NCBI GenBank assembly: GCA_016125455.1
Contig: WGLS01000001.1
Location: 186,001 to 250,000, forward strand
Source of the DNA: Alphaproteobacteria bacterium
Lineage (GTDB): Bacteria; Pseudomonadota; Alphaproteobacteria; Caulobacterales; Parvularculaceae
Direction: 5' to 3'
DNA: 64,000 nt
The translations under genes were made by a program, and so were the position numbers. Positions 17,597-26,018 of this stretch are shown here, one piece after another (within the stretch, counting starts at the first letter, position 1; the number at the start of each line of letters is the position of its first letter). A model generated the notes under the pieces. That model worked only from the letters and a program-made list of their open reading frames with translations, was not told the DNA's origin and did not search any database.

Positions 17597-17788
17597 TCAG
17601 TCTTCGTAAATGATTGGCGTCGTCTCATCGTCATCGTCATACGATTCTTCAAGCGGATCGAATTTGCCGTCGCCTTCGCTTATTTCGTCAGCGGCGATGC
17701 CGCCGGCAGCGGCGCCGGCGGCCAATGCACAGGCCCCAAGCAGTTGCATCGCACTGGCGAGGAACACAAGTCTCGATACATTTTTCAC
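17597..17788 (-). CDS. Small acidic lipoprotein B (63 aa), tandem paralogue
   Basis: A 63-residue precursor with lipobox LLGAC. The mature region shares LAAGAAAG-I-ADEI, then DG-FDPLEE-YD and TTPI--ED with lipoprotein A; the signal peptides differ much more, which points to selection on the mature peptide. Net charge of the tail is strongly negative, with four consecutive Asp in the middle. It lies 157 bases upstream of lipoprotein A and 84 bases downstream of rpsP on the same strand. Function unknown. Confidence 0.8.
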   Translation of the reverse strand: MKNVSRLVFLASAMQLLGACALAAGAAAGGIAADEISEGDGKFDPLEESYDDDDETTPIIYED

Positions 17789-17872
17789 AACGTCTCTCCA
17801 TTCATTCGTTCCAGGCGAACACCACGGAGCCGGCCGGGTTCCAAATGATTTTCAGCGGAGAGAAGATCCGAC

Positions 17873-18286
17873 CTATTCGGCGACGGCTTCCTCAGCAGGC
17901 GTCTCTTCAGCAGGTGCGGCGGCAGCCTCATCCGCAGCAGCCTTAAGGGCGGCGGCCTTTTCTTCCTTTTCGGCGGCGCGCGCCTTGGCTGCCTCGCCGG
18001 GTTCGGCTTTCTTGGGGTTGTTGCCGTTCGTCCACTTTACGAGGTCGTTTGCCGCCAGAAAACGGGCGACGCGGTCGGTCGGCTTCGCGCCGACGGAAAG
18101 CCAGTGCTTCGCGCGCTCGGCGTCGTACTGGACTCGCTTCTCGTCGTCCTTGGCAAGGAGCGGATTGTAGGTGCCGATCTTCTCAATGAAACGGCCGTCG
18201 CGAGGGTTTCGCGAGTCGGCGACGACGATCGAGTAGAACGGACGCTTCTTCGCTCCGCCCCGGGCCAGTCTGATCTTAAGTGACAT
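17873..18286 (-). CDS. rpsP: 30S ribosomal protein S16 with long C-terminal extension
   Basis: A 137-residue S16. The core ([34 protein letters not shown], and the [13 protein letters not shown] region) spans about 85 residues, which is the usual length. It is followed by about 50 Ala/Glu/Lys-rich residues ending EEAVAE, an extension common in alphaproteobacterial S16. In most bacteria rpsP is followed by rimM, trmD and rplS; here two small lipoproteins follow instead. Upstream on the same strand are a small membrane protein gene and ffh. Confidence 0.97.
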   Translation of the reverse strand: MSLKIRLARGGAKKRPFYSIVVADSRNPRDGRFIEKIGTYNPLLAKDDEKRVQYDAERAKHWLSVGAKPTDRVARFLAANDLVKWTNGNNPKKAEPGEAAKARAAEKEEKAAALKAAADEAAAAPAEETPAEEAVAE

Positions 18287-18340
18287 GTTCGTTTTTCCTT
18301 TTGGTTTTTTGTTTGCAGTTAGGTTTCAGTTTTTGCGCCA

Positions 18341-18430
18341 GCCTTCGAGACGCGAAGCGCACGCGTCGCTCCTCAGGATGAAGCTGGTGACTGTTGGAGA
18401 ACGCTCATCCTTAGGAGCGCCGAAAACGCG
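18341..18430. repeat. Inverted pair of a dispersed alphaproteobacterial palindromic repeat
   Basis: In the rpsP upstream gap, CCTTCGAGACGCG...CGTCGCTCCTCAGGATGA (18342-18381) is followed by an inverted partner TCATCCTTAGGAGCGCCGAAAACGCG (18405-18430). The wording resembles the widespread intergenic repeat of alphaproteobacteria that begins CCTTCGAGACGC and ends CTCAGGATGA. The two arms could pair into one long hairpin. I see no second locus of it in the window. Confidence 0.6.
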
Positions 18431-18539
18431 TATCGTCGGCGGCCGGGCCGCACAGAAAGTTCCGGCCAACGCCCGATCCGAGGCAAGCGCCAGATGGCGC
18501 TCCGACTAGAATGAGCTGGCAAAATCGGAAGGCTGAAAA

Positions 18540-18746
18540 TCATTCAGTTTTGATCTCCAGCCAAATAGTCAATCCGATTTCGATCAAAGCCGCATAGGCG
18601 AGATAATAAACGCCAGAAAAGGCGTTCAACACCTGCCTGGTCAGTCCATAAATGCTGAACTCGCCATCGCTGATCACCAGTAACGACACGAAAACGGCTG
18701 AAGCGATTTCGATGAAGAAGGCTTCCACGAACGCTGATTGAACCAT
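18540..18746 (-). CDS. Hypothetical small membrane protein between rpsP and ffh
   Basis: A 68-residue protein with two hydrophobic segments (about 6-27 and 45-63) and a short polar loop between them. It begins 24 bases after the ffh stop on the same strand, so it is likely co-transcribed. No clear Shine-Dalgarno is seen ahead of the ATG. I do not recognise a family. Support is the reading frame, its hydrophobic pattern and the operon position; it could be a chance frame. Confidence 0.5.
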   Translation of the reverse strand: MVQSAFVEAFFIEIASAVFVSLLVISDGEFSIYGLTRQVLNAFSGVYYLAYAALIEIGLTIWLEIKTE

Positions 18747-18770
18747 CCGGATTGGAAAACCGAAGCCTCA

Positions 18771-20330
18771 TCACTTCTTCTTCGCTCCAAGGCCCGGAAA
18801 GCCGCCCATCATGCCAGGCCCGCCGAGGCCCGGCGGCAGCGCGCCCTGCCCCTTCATCGCCTTTTCGAGGGCGTCGAAATCTATATCGTCAGGGCTCATC
18901 TCTTTCGCGCCCTTGCCCGCCCCCTGGCCGCCTCTTTGGCCGCCGGCCATGAGCGCCGCAGGGTTCATCCCTCCACCGCCCATGCCGGCCATCTGGGCCG
19001 CCATCTTCTGCATGCCGCCTTTACCCATCTTCTTCATCATATCCGCCATCTGGCGGTGCGCCTTGATGAGCTTATTCACTTCCTGTACGGACGTTCCCGA
19101 ACCCGCGGCGATGCGTTTCTTGCGCGACGAGTTCAGCAACGCTGGTTTAGAGCGCTCCTTTTTCGTCATGGAGCTGATGATCGCCTCCTGCCGGACGATC
19201 TCCCTGTCGTCGAGACCGCCGGCCTGATCGACCATCTTCTTCATCTTTCCCATGCCGGGCAGCATGCCGAGGATCGCGCCCATGCCGCCAAGCTTTCGCA
19301 TCTGACGGAACTGGTCGGCGAGGTCGTTCATGTCGAACTCGCCCTTGGCCATACGCTTGGCCTGTTTCTTTGCCTTCTCGAGGTCCATTTCCTCGGAGGC
19401 TTTCTCGACCAGCGAGACGATATCGCCCATGCCGAGGATGCGGCCGGCCATACGCTCCGGATCGAACGTATCAATGGCATCCGCTTTCTCGCCGACGCCG
19501 ACAAACTTAATCGGCGCGCCAGTCACGGCCCGCATGGACAGCGCTGCGCCGCCGCGGCCGTCGCCATCGAGACGGGTCAGAACGACGCCGGTGACAGGCA
19601 CCCGCGCCATGAACTTCTCCGCGGTCTGAACGGCGTCCTGACCTGTAAGGGCGTCAAGAACAAGAAGTGTCTCGATCGGCCTCGCGATCGCGTGCACGTC
19701 AGCGACTTCAGCCATCAGTTGTTCATCGATCGACAGCCGACCTGCCGTGTCGAGCATCACTACGTCGAAACCGCCAATCCGCGCCGCCTCCATCGCGCGC
19801 TTCGCGATCTGCGCCGGCGTCTGGCCGGCGACGATCGGCAGCGTCCTCACGTCCGTCTGCTCGCCGAGGATCTGGAGCTGCTCCATCGCGGCGGGCCGCC
19901 GTGTGTCGAGCGACGCCATGAGCACTTTCTTCTTCTCGCGCTTCTGCAGCCGCGCGGCGATCTTCGCCGTGGTCGTCGTCTTGCCGGAGCCTTGCAGACC
20001 GACCATCAGGATCGGTGCAGGTGGGCTCATCGCTAGATTGAGTTGGCCTTCCTCAGCGGCGTCAGGCCCGCCAAGCATGTCAACCAGCGCATCGTGTACA
20101 ATCTTGATGACCTGTTGGCCCGGCGTCACTGACCGCAGGACGTCTTGTCCGACCGCACGATCCTTGACCTTCGCGACAAAGTCTTTCGCGACGGGCAATG
20201 CAACGTCAGCTTCAAGTAGCGCGACCCGCACTTCGCGCAGCGCAGCGACAACGTCTCTTTCTTCGAGCGCCGCTTTGCCACGCAGCCCTTCAAAGATCCC
20301 ACCAAGTCGTTCGCTAAGGCTCTCGAACAT
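18771..20330 (-). CDS. ffh: Signal recognition particle protein Ffh (SRP54)
   Basis: A 519-residue SRP GTPase. The N-domain helical bundle (about 1-90) is followed by the G domain with P-loop GLQGSGKTTTT (111-121), LDTRRPAA, DTAGRL and TRLDGDGRGG. The Met-rich M domain starts near 330 and carries the GSGTSVQEVNKLIK RNA-binding motif; the tail is Gly/Met/Pro-rich (GLGGPGMMGG). Ffh targets membrane proteins to the translocon with 4.5S RNA and FtsY. The rimM-trmD-rplS genes usually near ffh-rpsP are absent here. Confidence 0.98.
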   Translation of the reverse strand: MFESLSERLGGIFEGLRGKAALEERDVVAALREVRVALLEADVALPVAKDFVAKVKDRAVGQDVLRSVTPGQQVIKIVHDALVDMLGGPDAAEEGQLNLAMSPPAPILMVGLQGSGKTTTTAKIAARLQKREKKKVLMASLDTRRPAAMEQLQILGEQTDVRTLPIVAGQTPAQIAKRAMEAARIGGFDVVMLDTAGRLSIDEQLMAEVADVHAIARPIETLLVLDALTGQDAVQTAEKFMARVPVTGVVLTRLDGDGRGGAALSMRAVTGAPIKFVGVGEKADAIDTFDPERMAGRILGMGDIVSLVEKASEEMDLEKAKKQAKRMAKGEFDMNDLADQFRQMRKLGGMGAILGMLPGMGKMKKMVDQAGGLDDREIVRQEAIISSMTKKERSKPALLNSSRKKRIAAGSGTSVQEVNKLIKAHRQMADMMKKMGKGGMQKMAAQMAGMGGGGMNPAALMAGGQRGGQGAGKGAKEMSPDDIDFDALEKAMKGQGALPPGLGGPGMMGGFPGLGAKKK

Positions 20331-20631
20331 TCGGTCCGCCCCTACTTCCAGTTAGCCGCCGACGTCACTGTCCCGTGCGACTTCGCCCAACCGGATGAAA
20401 CGCCAACGAACAATGCCGCCGTGAGGGCATTACCCCGACGGCGGGACATCCCCGGCCCCGTCTCCATTCAGGAGGGTCGTGCCGGCGGACGCGGGAAGGT
20501 TTGTTCCCGATTGTTTTCCAGCGCGGGGAGATACGCGCGCGAAGACGCGGCGTCAATCATCGCCGGAGGGGCGATGCTGCGGCACGGCAATTGCGTCGGG
20601 GTCGATTGAAGCAATTCCCAAGGACCATCCC
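20331..20631. other. Divergent intergenic region between ffh and VPLPA-CTERM gene 1
   Basis: No gene recognised in these 301 bases. An imperfect hairpin CCGCCG...CGGCGG spans about 20418-20446 and a sigma-54-like -24/-12 element lies at 20580-20595 (listed separately). The ffh promoter must also lie here but I cannot place it. Confidence 0.4.
20580..20595 (+). promoter_or_regulatory. Candidate sigma-54 promoter of VPLPA-CTERM gene 1
   Basis: CGGCACGGCAATTGCG: GG (20581-20582) and GC (20593-20594) are ten bases apart as required. It matches the TGGCAC-N5-TTGC consensus except for the first T. The start codon is 37 bases after the GC. Confidence 0.55.
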
Positions 20632-21303
20632 ATGAAATTCGCCGCGCCGGGCCTCGCAGCCGCAACCTTATTAATGTTCGACGCCCCACCGGCGACCGCT
20701 GGCGTCGTTTTCTTCGACAGCTTTGAGAGCCCGAATGTCTCATCCTGGTACGTTTACCAGACGGGGGTCGGCGATGGCGCAGACTGGAGCGCTGTTTCCG
20801 GTTCGGGAATCGAGATCCAGGACCAGAGCCTCGGCATCACGAACGCCTATCATGGATCGCAATACGTCGAGCTCGACAGCGACACGAGCCGCGGCGGCGT
20901 TTCCGCGCCAACCAATTCCGCAATGGCGGCCAATATCGGGCTGGAAGCCGGCAAGACGTATGAACTCTCGTTCGCCTACAAGCCGCGAACCAACACGCCA
21001 AACGACAACAAGATCGAAGCGCTCGCCGGCGAGCTTCACGGTCTCGGCTTTGCGCCAGGGGCTGTGCTCGCCACCGCCAATGAGACGACCTCCAGCCTTT
21101 CTGACTGGCTTGTCGTGACGACGATTTTCACCGCGCAGGCCGGCCAGAACGCCATCGCCTTCCGAGCTGCCGGCATCCAGAACACGCTTGGCGGGTTCAT
21201 CGACGCCGTCCAGGTGTCGGAAGTCCCGCTGCCAGCGGCGCTGCCGCTCTTCGGACTGGGCCTCGCCGGTTTCGCCAGCGTCCGCAGGCGCCGAACCGCC
21301 TAG
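20632..21303 (+). CDS. VPLPA-CTERM sorting domain protein
   Basis: A 223-residue exported protein. A Sec signal ends near PPATAG. The mature part has a jelly-roll-like beta pattern (FFDSFESPN, SQYVELDSDTS, SFAYKPRTN), as in carbohydrate-binding or DUF642-like modules. The C-terminal tail is VPLPAALPLFGLGLAGFAS followed by RRRR: the VPLPA motif, a membrane helix and a basic cluster. In known PEP-CTERM/VPLPA-CTERM systems such tails are processed by an exosortase and the protein appears at the surface or in the exopolysaccharide matrix. Exosortase genes are not in this window. Confidence 0.88.
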   Translation: MKFAAPGLAAATLLMFDAPPATAGVVFFDSFESPNVSSWYVYQTGVGDGADWSAVSGSGIEIQDQSLGITNAYHGSQYVELDSDTSRGGVSAPTNSAMAANIGLEAGKTYELSFAYKPRTNTPNDNKIEALAGELHGLGFAPGAVLATANETTSSLSDWLVVTTIFTAQAGQNAIAFRAAGIQNTLGGFIDAVQVSEVPLPAALPLFGLGLAGFASVRRRRTA

Positions 21304-21318
21304 GTCCGGGCGACTTTT

Positions 21319-21873
21319 CTAAGCGCTCGCATTCAAGGCCTTGACGCCAGCGGCAAGGGCGGCTGCCGCCGAATCGGCCCGTCCAACTGAATAGAGCAGC
21401 GCTGCGCCGTCGACGACCGAAAGAATAAGCGCGGCCGCAGCCGAGCGGTCGCCGTCGAAATCGTGCGAGAGGCGGCTGTCGATCCACACCAGGAACCCGT
21501 CGAGGATCGCGGCCGAAACGGACCTGTGCGGCTCCTCGCCTCGACCTGCCGCGCCGGCGAGCTCGATCCACAACTGCATCGCCGGGCGCATGTCGGGCTC
21601 CCGGATGGCTGCGCCCAGGCGCCCCAGAAGATCGCTGGGTGACGTAGTGACGCCGGACGGGAAGGCCGCTTCGAGCCGCATCAGCAGCCTGCCGGCGACA
21701 GCCTGAAACGCCGCCTCCAGCAATTCGTTCTTGTCCTTGAAGTAGTAGAGCAACATACGATCGCTGGTCCCCGCCGCCCGCGCAAGCGGCCGAAGACTTG
21801 CGCCCGCCAGCCCGTTCGACAGCAAGGCGTCAACGACCCGATCAAGCAATTCTTCACGAGAGTACTTGCGCAT
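21319..21873 (-). CDS. TetR family transcriptional regulator
   Basis: A 184-residue protein. The N-terminal HTH is visible: EELLDRVVDALLSNGLAGASLRPLARAAGTSDRMLLYYFKDK within residues 7-50 in two pieces, with the family LLYYFKDKNELLEAAF ending. The C-terminal ligand domain is Ala-rich and diverse, with FLVWIDSRLSHDF and DGAALLYSVGR. It convergently faces the VPLPA-CTERM gene and is divergent from nothing close, as 482 bases separate it from the S9 peptidase gene. Ligand and targets unknown; autoregulation is usual. Confidence 0.9.
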   Translation of the reverse strand: MRKYSREELLDRVVDALLSNGLAGASLRPLARAAGTSDRMLLYYFKDKNELLEAAFQAVAGRLLMRLEAAFPSGVTTSPSDLLGRLGAAIREPDMRPAMQLWIELAGAAGRGEEPHRSVSAAILDGFLVWIDSRLSHDFDGDRSAAAALILSVVDGAALLYSVGRADSAAAALAAGVKALNASA

Positions 21874-22355
21874 TGACGGTCCTTCAGGCCGTCTGGCTCA
21901 GATTCGCCGACGCCTTTGGCGATGACGTCGCTGACCCAACTGTCCGGCCCACGAGGCAGCTATCGCCGATCGAGGTGGTCGTCAAAGTTGAGTGCGACAG
22001 GCGGCGGAGAGAGCCTGCGCCGCCGCGCCGAGCGCGGCTCGCAGCGGTCGGGTACAGTTGATTAACCGCACTTCGCAGGGAGTCCGTGGCCGGAGGCCTA
22101 ACTCGACGACCGCATCGAAGATTGCTCGACCTTGTAAACACGCGATCTGACATTCGCAAAATAAATCATTCCGGGCACCGACATTCGACAATTAGATCGA
22201 AACGGAGGTTATCGCCAAATACGTGCAAGTTTGGGCTGGTTCAACACATTGAATGAGTTTCGTTGCATCGCAATCCGTCTTTCCCCTCTTGCGTCGACGG
22301 CGTCGAGGCGGTTCGTTACCAATCAGACAGGTAAGGCAGGAGCGACGGAGCAATC
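21874..22355. other. Divergent intergenic region between tetR-type gene and S9 peptidase
   Basis: 482 bases with no gene I can support. Short open frames here have low-complexity Arg/Ser translations typical of antisense in GC-rich DNA. An AT-richer stretch at about 22135-22260 probably holds the promoter of the peptidase gene. No clear TetR operator seen. Confidence 0.4.
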
Positions 22356-24434
22356 ATGAAAATTCAGGTCGGAATGGTCGCCATGGTTGGATGCAGCTTC
22401 TTGCTCGGCGGTGCGGTCGCGGCGGAAGAAGCAAGTGAAGCGCCATCGCGCAACCCGGCCTATCTCGCCCCGATGGATGCATTCAATCTTGAATTTGCAT
22501 CTGACCCCCGAATGTCCCCTGACGGTCGCCGCGTCGCTTACGTCCGGCGGTGGAACGACGTCATGACCGACAAGACTCGGAGCAATATCTGGATCGTCGA
22601 CAGCGATGGCGCGAATCATCGTCCGGTCGCGTCCGGTCGCGTTGACTACGGTTCTCCCCGGTGGTCGCCTGACGGATCGCGCCTAGCCTACGTGTCCAGC
22701 GAGGAGGGATCGCCCCAGATTTATGTACGCTGGATGGATACAGGCGATACTGCGTTGGTGACGAACCTCACCGCCGCGCCGCGCGATCTCGCCTGGTCGC
22801 CTGATGGACGGTCGATCGCCTTTGTTATGGACGTGCCGCTTACATCGAAGCCGCTTGTAAAGACCAAACTTGAAAAGCCTGAAAACGCTGAATGGAACGA
22901 ACCCTTCAAGGTGATCGAAGCTGCGCGCTTCCGCCAGGATGGCGAGGGATTCTACGATCCGCGGCGCGCGCACATTTTCATTGCGCCCGCCGATGGCGGC
23001 GCGCCGCGCCAGCTCACGTCAGGAGACTTCAATCACGACGGCCCGATTAGCTGGACGCCAGATGGCGCGGAGATCGTTTTTGCATCGAACCGTCACGAAA
23101 ACTGGGAGCTCGAAACCATCGAGTCCGACCTCTTTTCCGTCGCGATTAATGGCGCACTGAAACAGCTAACGGACGAGCCCGGAGCCGAAAGCGCGCCAGT
23201 TGTATCGCCGGACGGGACCCGGATCGCGTTCCTGAAAACGCCGAACAGACCGCTTGCATACCAGTTGAACCGTCTAATGACGATGCCGGTCGACGGCGGC
23301 AGCGCGACCCGCCTCTCAGCAGACTTCAATCGCGACGTCGAAGCGCCGCGCTGGGCGGCGGACGGATCTGGGATTTACTTCGCTTATGATGACCGCGGCG
23401 CTCGCCATGCTGGCTTCATGACGCTATCGGGCGAACGTCGACAGATTGCAAAAGGCCTTGGCGGCGAGAGCATCGGCCGGCCTTACGTTTCCGGCGAATT
23501 CTCGGTGAGCCGCGACGGCGCCGTCGTCTTCACAGGCGGCGCGCCGGACCGGCCGGCCGACCTTGTCATGCTCAGGAACGGCGCGACGAGCCGTCTGACC
23601 GATCTGAATTCAGATGCGCTTGGGCACAAGAAACTCGGCGAGGTGCATGAAATCGTCTATTCATCATCCGTAGACGGCACTGAAATCCAGGGCTGGTACA
23701 TCACGCCGCCCGATTTCGATCCGGCCAAGAAGTATCCTCTGGTGCTCGAAATTCATGGCGGTCCGCACGCCGCCTATTCATCCGACTTCTCCTTTGAACT
23801 CCAGCGTTATGCGGCGGAGGGCTATGTCGTCTTTTACGACAATCACCGAGGTTCATCGTCATATGGGGAAGAGTTCGGCCTATTGCTTCAACATAAATAT
23901 CCAAGCAAAGACGACTTCGGCGACCATATGTCCGGTGTTGACGCAATGATTGCCAAGGGCTTTGTAGACCCGGACAGGCTGTTCATCACCGGCGGCTCGG
24001 CCGGCGGGGTCGCGACCGCTTACATCGTTGGCTTGACTGACCGCTTCAAGGCCGCAGTCGCAGCCAAGCCCATCATCAACTGGACGTCCAAGCCTTTGAC
24101 CGCCGATAGCTATATCTACCAGACGCGCCATCAATTCCCGGGCATGCCCTGGGAAGCGTTTGATCATTACTGGGAACGTTCGCCCCTTTCACTTGTCGGC
24201 AATGTAACGACTCCGACGCTGCTCATGACTGGCGAAGAAGATTACAGAACGCCGATCACGGAGTCCGAGCAGTTTTACCAGGCTCTCACTCTGCGAGGCA
24301 TCGATACAGCCCTTGTGCGTGTTCCGGGATCGGGCCATGGCATCGCTGGCCGCCCGTCGCGCATGGCGAACAAGGTAGAACACATACTCGCCTGGTTTGA
24401 GCGCTACGATCCCGCGAAGCCCGAAGCCGAATAG
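22356..24434 (+). CDS. S9 family peptidase (acylaminoacyl/dipeptidyl peptidase type), secreted
   Basis: A 692-residue serine peptidase. A Sec signal (about 1-25) ends at GGAVAAEEA. Residues 40-400 are WD40-like PD40 repeats (DPRMSPDGRRVAY, SPRWSPDGSRLAY, APVVSPDGTRIAF) forming a propeller. The C-terminal alpha/beta hydrolase has GGSAGG with nucleophile S548, an Asp near residue 629 (TGEEDYRTP) and His 661 (GSGHG). Start supported by GGAG six bases upstream. It releases dipeptides or acyl residues from peptides in the periplasm. Another S9 peptidase of a different subfamily is at 28632-30776. Confidence 0.95.
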   Translation: MKIQVGMVAMVGCSFLLGGAVAAEEASEAPSRNPAYLAPMDAFNLEFASDPRMSPDGRRVAYVRRWNDVMTDKTRSNIWIVDSDGANHRPVASGRVDYGSPRWSPDGSRLAYVSSEEGSPQIYVRWMDTGDTALVTNLTAAPRDLAWSPDGRSIAFVMDVPLTSKPLVKTKLEKPENAEWNEPFKVIEAARFRQDGEGFYDPRRAHIFIAPADGGAPRQLTSGDFNHDGPISWTPDGAEIVFASNRHENWELETIESDLFSVAINGALKQLTDEPGAESAPVVSPDGTRIAFLKTPNRPLAYQLNRLMTMPVDGGSATRLSADFNRDVEAPRWAADGSGIYFAYDDRGARHAGFMTLSGERRQIAKGLGGESIGRPYVSGEFSVSRDGAVVFTGGAPDRPADLVMLRNGATSRLTDLNSDALGHKKLGEVHEIVYSSSVDGTEIQGWYITPPDFDPAKKYPLVLEIHGGPHAAYSSDFSFELQRYAAEGYVVFYDNHRGSSSYGEEFGLLLQHKYPSKDDFGDHMSGVDAMIAKGFVDPDRLFITGGSAGGVATAYIVGLTDRFKAAVAAKPIINWTSKPLTADSYIYQTRHQFPGMPWEAFDHYWERSPLSLVGNVTTPTLLMTGEEDYRTPITESEQFYQALTLRGIDTALVRVPGSGHGIAGRPSRMANKVEHILAWFERYDPAKPEAE

Positions 24435-24530
24435 GCCCGATGTCGCAGTTCGACTTCTCCTGTTTTCCCAAACTGACACACCTTTTGGCGTCAAACAGGG
24501 TCTTTTGCCGGCGCTAAACGCCTGCTACTT

Positions 24531-24546
24531 TGGCGCGAAGTGTGCG
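24531..24546 (+). promoter_or_regulatory. Candidate sigma-54 promoter of VPLPA-CTERM gene 2
   Basis: TGGCGCGAAGTGTGCG: GG (24532-24533) and GC (24544-24545) are ten bases apart and TGGCGC is close to TGGCAC; the -12 box is GTGC instead of TTGC. The start codon is about 167 bases downstream. A weaker alternative with GG at 24546-24547 overlaps it. Confidence 0.4.
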
Positions 24547-24711
24547 GCGCACCGCTCGCAATGCGCTAAGCTGCTGAATTCCAAGAGATTGCGAAGCGAC
24601 GAACGCCACGCCCTTGGCGGCGTGAGATTTGCTCCTGAAAGCCTCGCCGGGCGGCGCGAAAGCATTTCGTCCGCAGACCGGCGCAACGGGCATCAGGAGG
24701 AATTTGACGCC

Positions 24712-25404
24712 ATGAAACTGAAAACCTTACTGCTCGCCGTCGCGGCGAACTCATTCGCTGCAGGCGTGGCGAGCGCCGCGCCAGCAATCTATGACTTCAC
24801 AGGCGCCGGCGGAAACCTTGGAAAGACGGAAATCTTCACGTCGGGCATGTCGAGCATCACTGCAATCGCGATCAATACCGAAGAGCCGCCGACCGCGGAA
24901 CTCGATCAGTCGGGCCTTGGCCTCGGCGTTAGGCTCACGCGCAATGACGGCGGGTCTATCATCCCCCCGGTCGGCCCTTCTGAACTCGACAATGTCGGCG
25001 ACGACGAAGCCATCGTATTTGACGCGGGCATGGTCGTCAGCTTCGAGACTCTTACGCTTAAGGATGCCTCATTCTTCGACGACTATGAGATCTACGGCAC
25101 CAACAATTCCGCGATTGCATCCATCGTCTCGGGCGGACTGTCAGCGATCACATCGATTTCGACGTTGCTGGCGGCCGGATCAGGCAACGGCATCGGCGGC
25201 ACAGTGACAATCAATCTCGATCCCATGCTGGCGACCTTCCGCTATCTGGTCGCGACCCTTCCCGGCGGCAATGGAGACGGATTTCGGGTATCGGCATTGA
25301 CCGCATCAGAAGTGCCACTGCCTGGCGCTTTGCCGTTCATGGCGACTGCCCTGTTTGGTTACGCGGCGGCCGCACGCCGCAGACGCAGCGTTGAGGCAGT
25401 CTAG
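24712..25404 (+). CDS. VPLPA-CTERM-like sorting domain protein 2
   Basis: A 230-residue exported protein starting at ATG 24712 with CAGGAGG nine bases upstream. The Sec signal ends at GVASAAP. The mature part is a small beta-rich domain with repeated Thr/Ser/Gly and no Cys; I recognise no catalytic motif. The C-terminus has VPLPGALPFMATALFGYAA followed by RRRR, a variant of the VPLPA-CTERM signal (VPLPG in place of VPLPA). It is separated from the first VPLPA-CTERM gene by the TetR and peptidase genes. Surface or matrix role inferred. Confidence 0.85.
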   Translation: MKLKTLLLAVAANSFAAGVASAAPAIYDFTGAGGNLGKTEIFTSGMSSITAIAINTEEPPTAELDQSGLGLGVRLTRNDGGSIIPPVGPSELDNVGDDEAIVFDAGMVVSFETLTLKDASFFDDYEIYGTNNSAIASIVSGGLSAITSISTLLAAGSGNGIGGTVTINLDPMLATFRYLVATLPGGNGDGFRVSALTASEVPLPGALPFMATALFGYAAAARRRRSVEAV

Positions 25405-25489
25405 ATTCCGATTGGCGCCCTTTTTGCGCGGCCGGGTCCAGCGGCGCCTGCTGCGTTGCGTACGCTCTTGGGGGCCGGCGCTGCAATCG

Positions 25490-25531
25490 GGCCGCGTGGC
25501 GAATCTATCGCCGCGCGGCCTTCATCATTTT
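25490..25531 (+). terminator. Terminator after VPLPA-CTERM gene 2
   Basis: A 13-pair stem (GGCCGCGTGGCGA with TCGCCGCGCGGCC, one U-G pair, loop of five) at 25490-25520 followed by TTCATCATTTTT. It sits about 86 bases past the stop, facing the convergent small membrane protein gene. Confidence 0.75.
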
Positions 25532-25541
25532 TCAGAACCGC

Positions 25542-25853
25542 TCAGCCACGAAACCGGCGAACGATTTCCGGCAGGCGATAGGCGACCCACGCGGCAGTCC
25601 ACACGTTCCCAAGTACAAAAATAGGCAACGCCCAACATATCGTTACGAAGACATTGCGTTCGAATGCTGCAATCAGGATCGCTGCGATTAGAAATCCAAG
25701 ATAGAGATCCACCAAGGTCACGATCGACCAGGGTTCGGACAACATCTCGCCAAGGACTGGTCCCAGGCCGCGACCATCGGCGCCAGACGCCCAGATAATC
25801 GCGAATACGAGCGATGCGCCGCCTGCCGCCAGAATAATTCGGATCAGGTTCAT
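25542..25853 (-). CDS. DUF1475-like small membrane protein
   Basis: From ATG 25853 it encodes 103 residues with three hydrophobic segments: an N-terminal helix (NLIRIILAAGGASLVFAIIW), a middle helix (LVDLYLGFLIAAILIAAF), and one ending in TICWALPIFVLGNVWTAAWV, followed by a basic tail VRRFRG. The layout, including EPWSIVTLVDLYLGF, matches the DUF1475 group. An upstream in-frame start is unlikely since the extra residues are polar and poorly conserved in kind. Function unknown. Confidence 0.75.
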   Translation of the reverse strand: MNLIRIILAAGGASLVFAIIWASGADGRGLGPVLGEMLSEPWSIVTLVDLYLGFLIAAILIAAFERNVFVTICWALPIFVLGNVWTAAWVAYRLPEIVRRFRG

Positions 25854-26018
25854 GCAGCCTCTACGGTTGCCACGAGGAAACCCGATCACACGCATGGCCA
25901 ATGGCCTTTGGCAAGCAAAGCACCGCTCGCGACCCCCAAGCGCAGGCAATGCGACAGCTGTGGCGTCGCCGGCGCTATCGCGATACGCTTTTCCCAGCAC
26001 CGTAATAGGACAGAGGCC

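Noticed and set aside
18738-20036. Plus-strand open frame of 432 residues opposite ffh
   Set aside because: Antisense to an unambiguous Ffh; translation is His/Arg-rich without any motif.
22253-22438. Short plus-strand frame upstream of the S9 peptidase
   Set aside because: Overlaps the start of the peptidase and is Arg/Gly-rich; no support.
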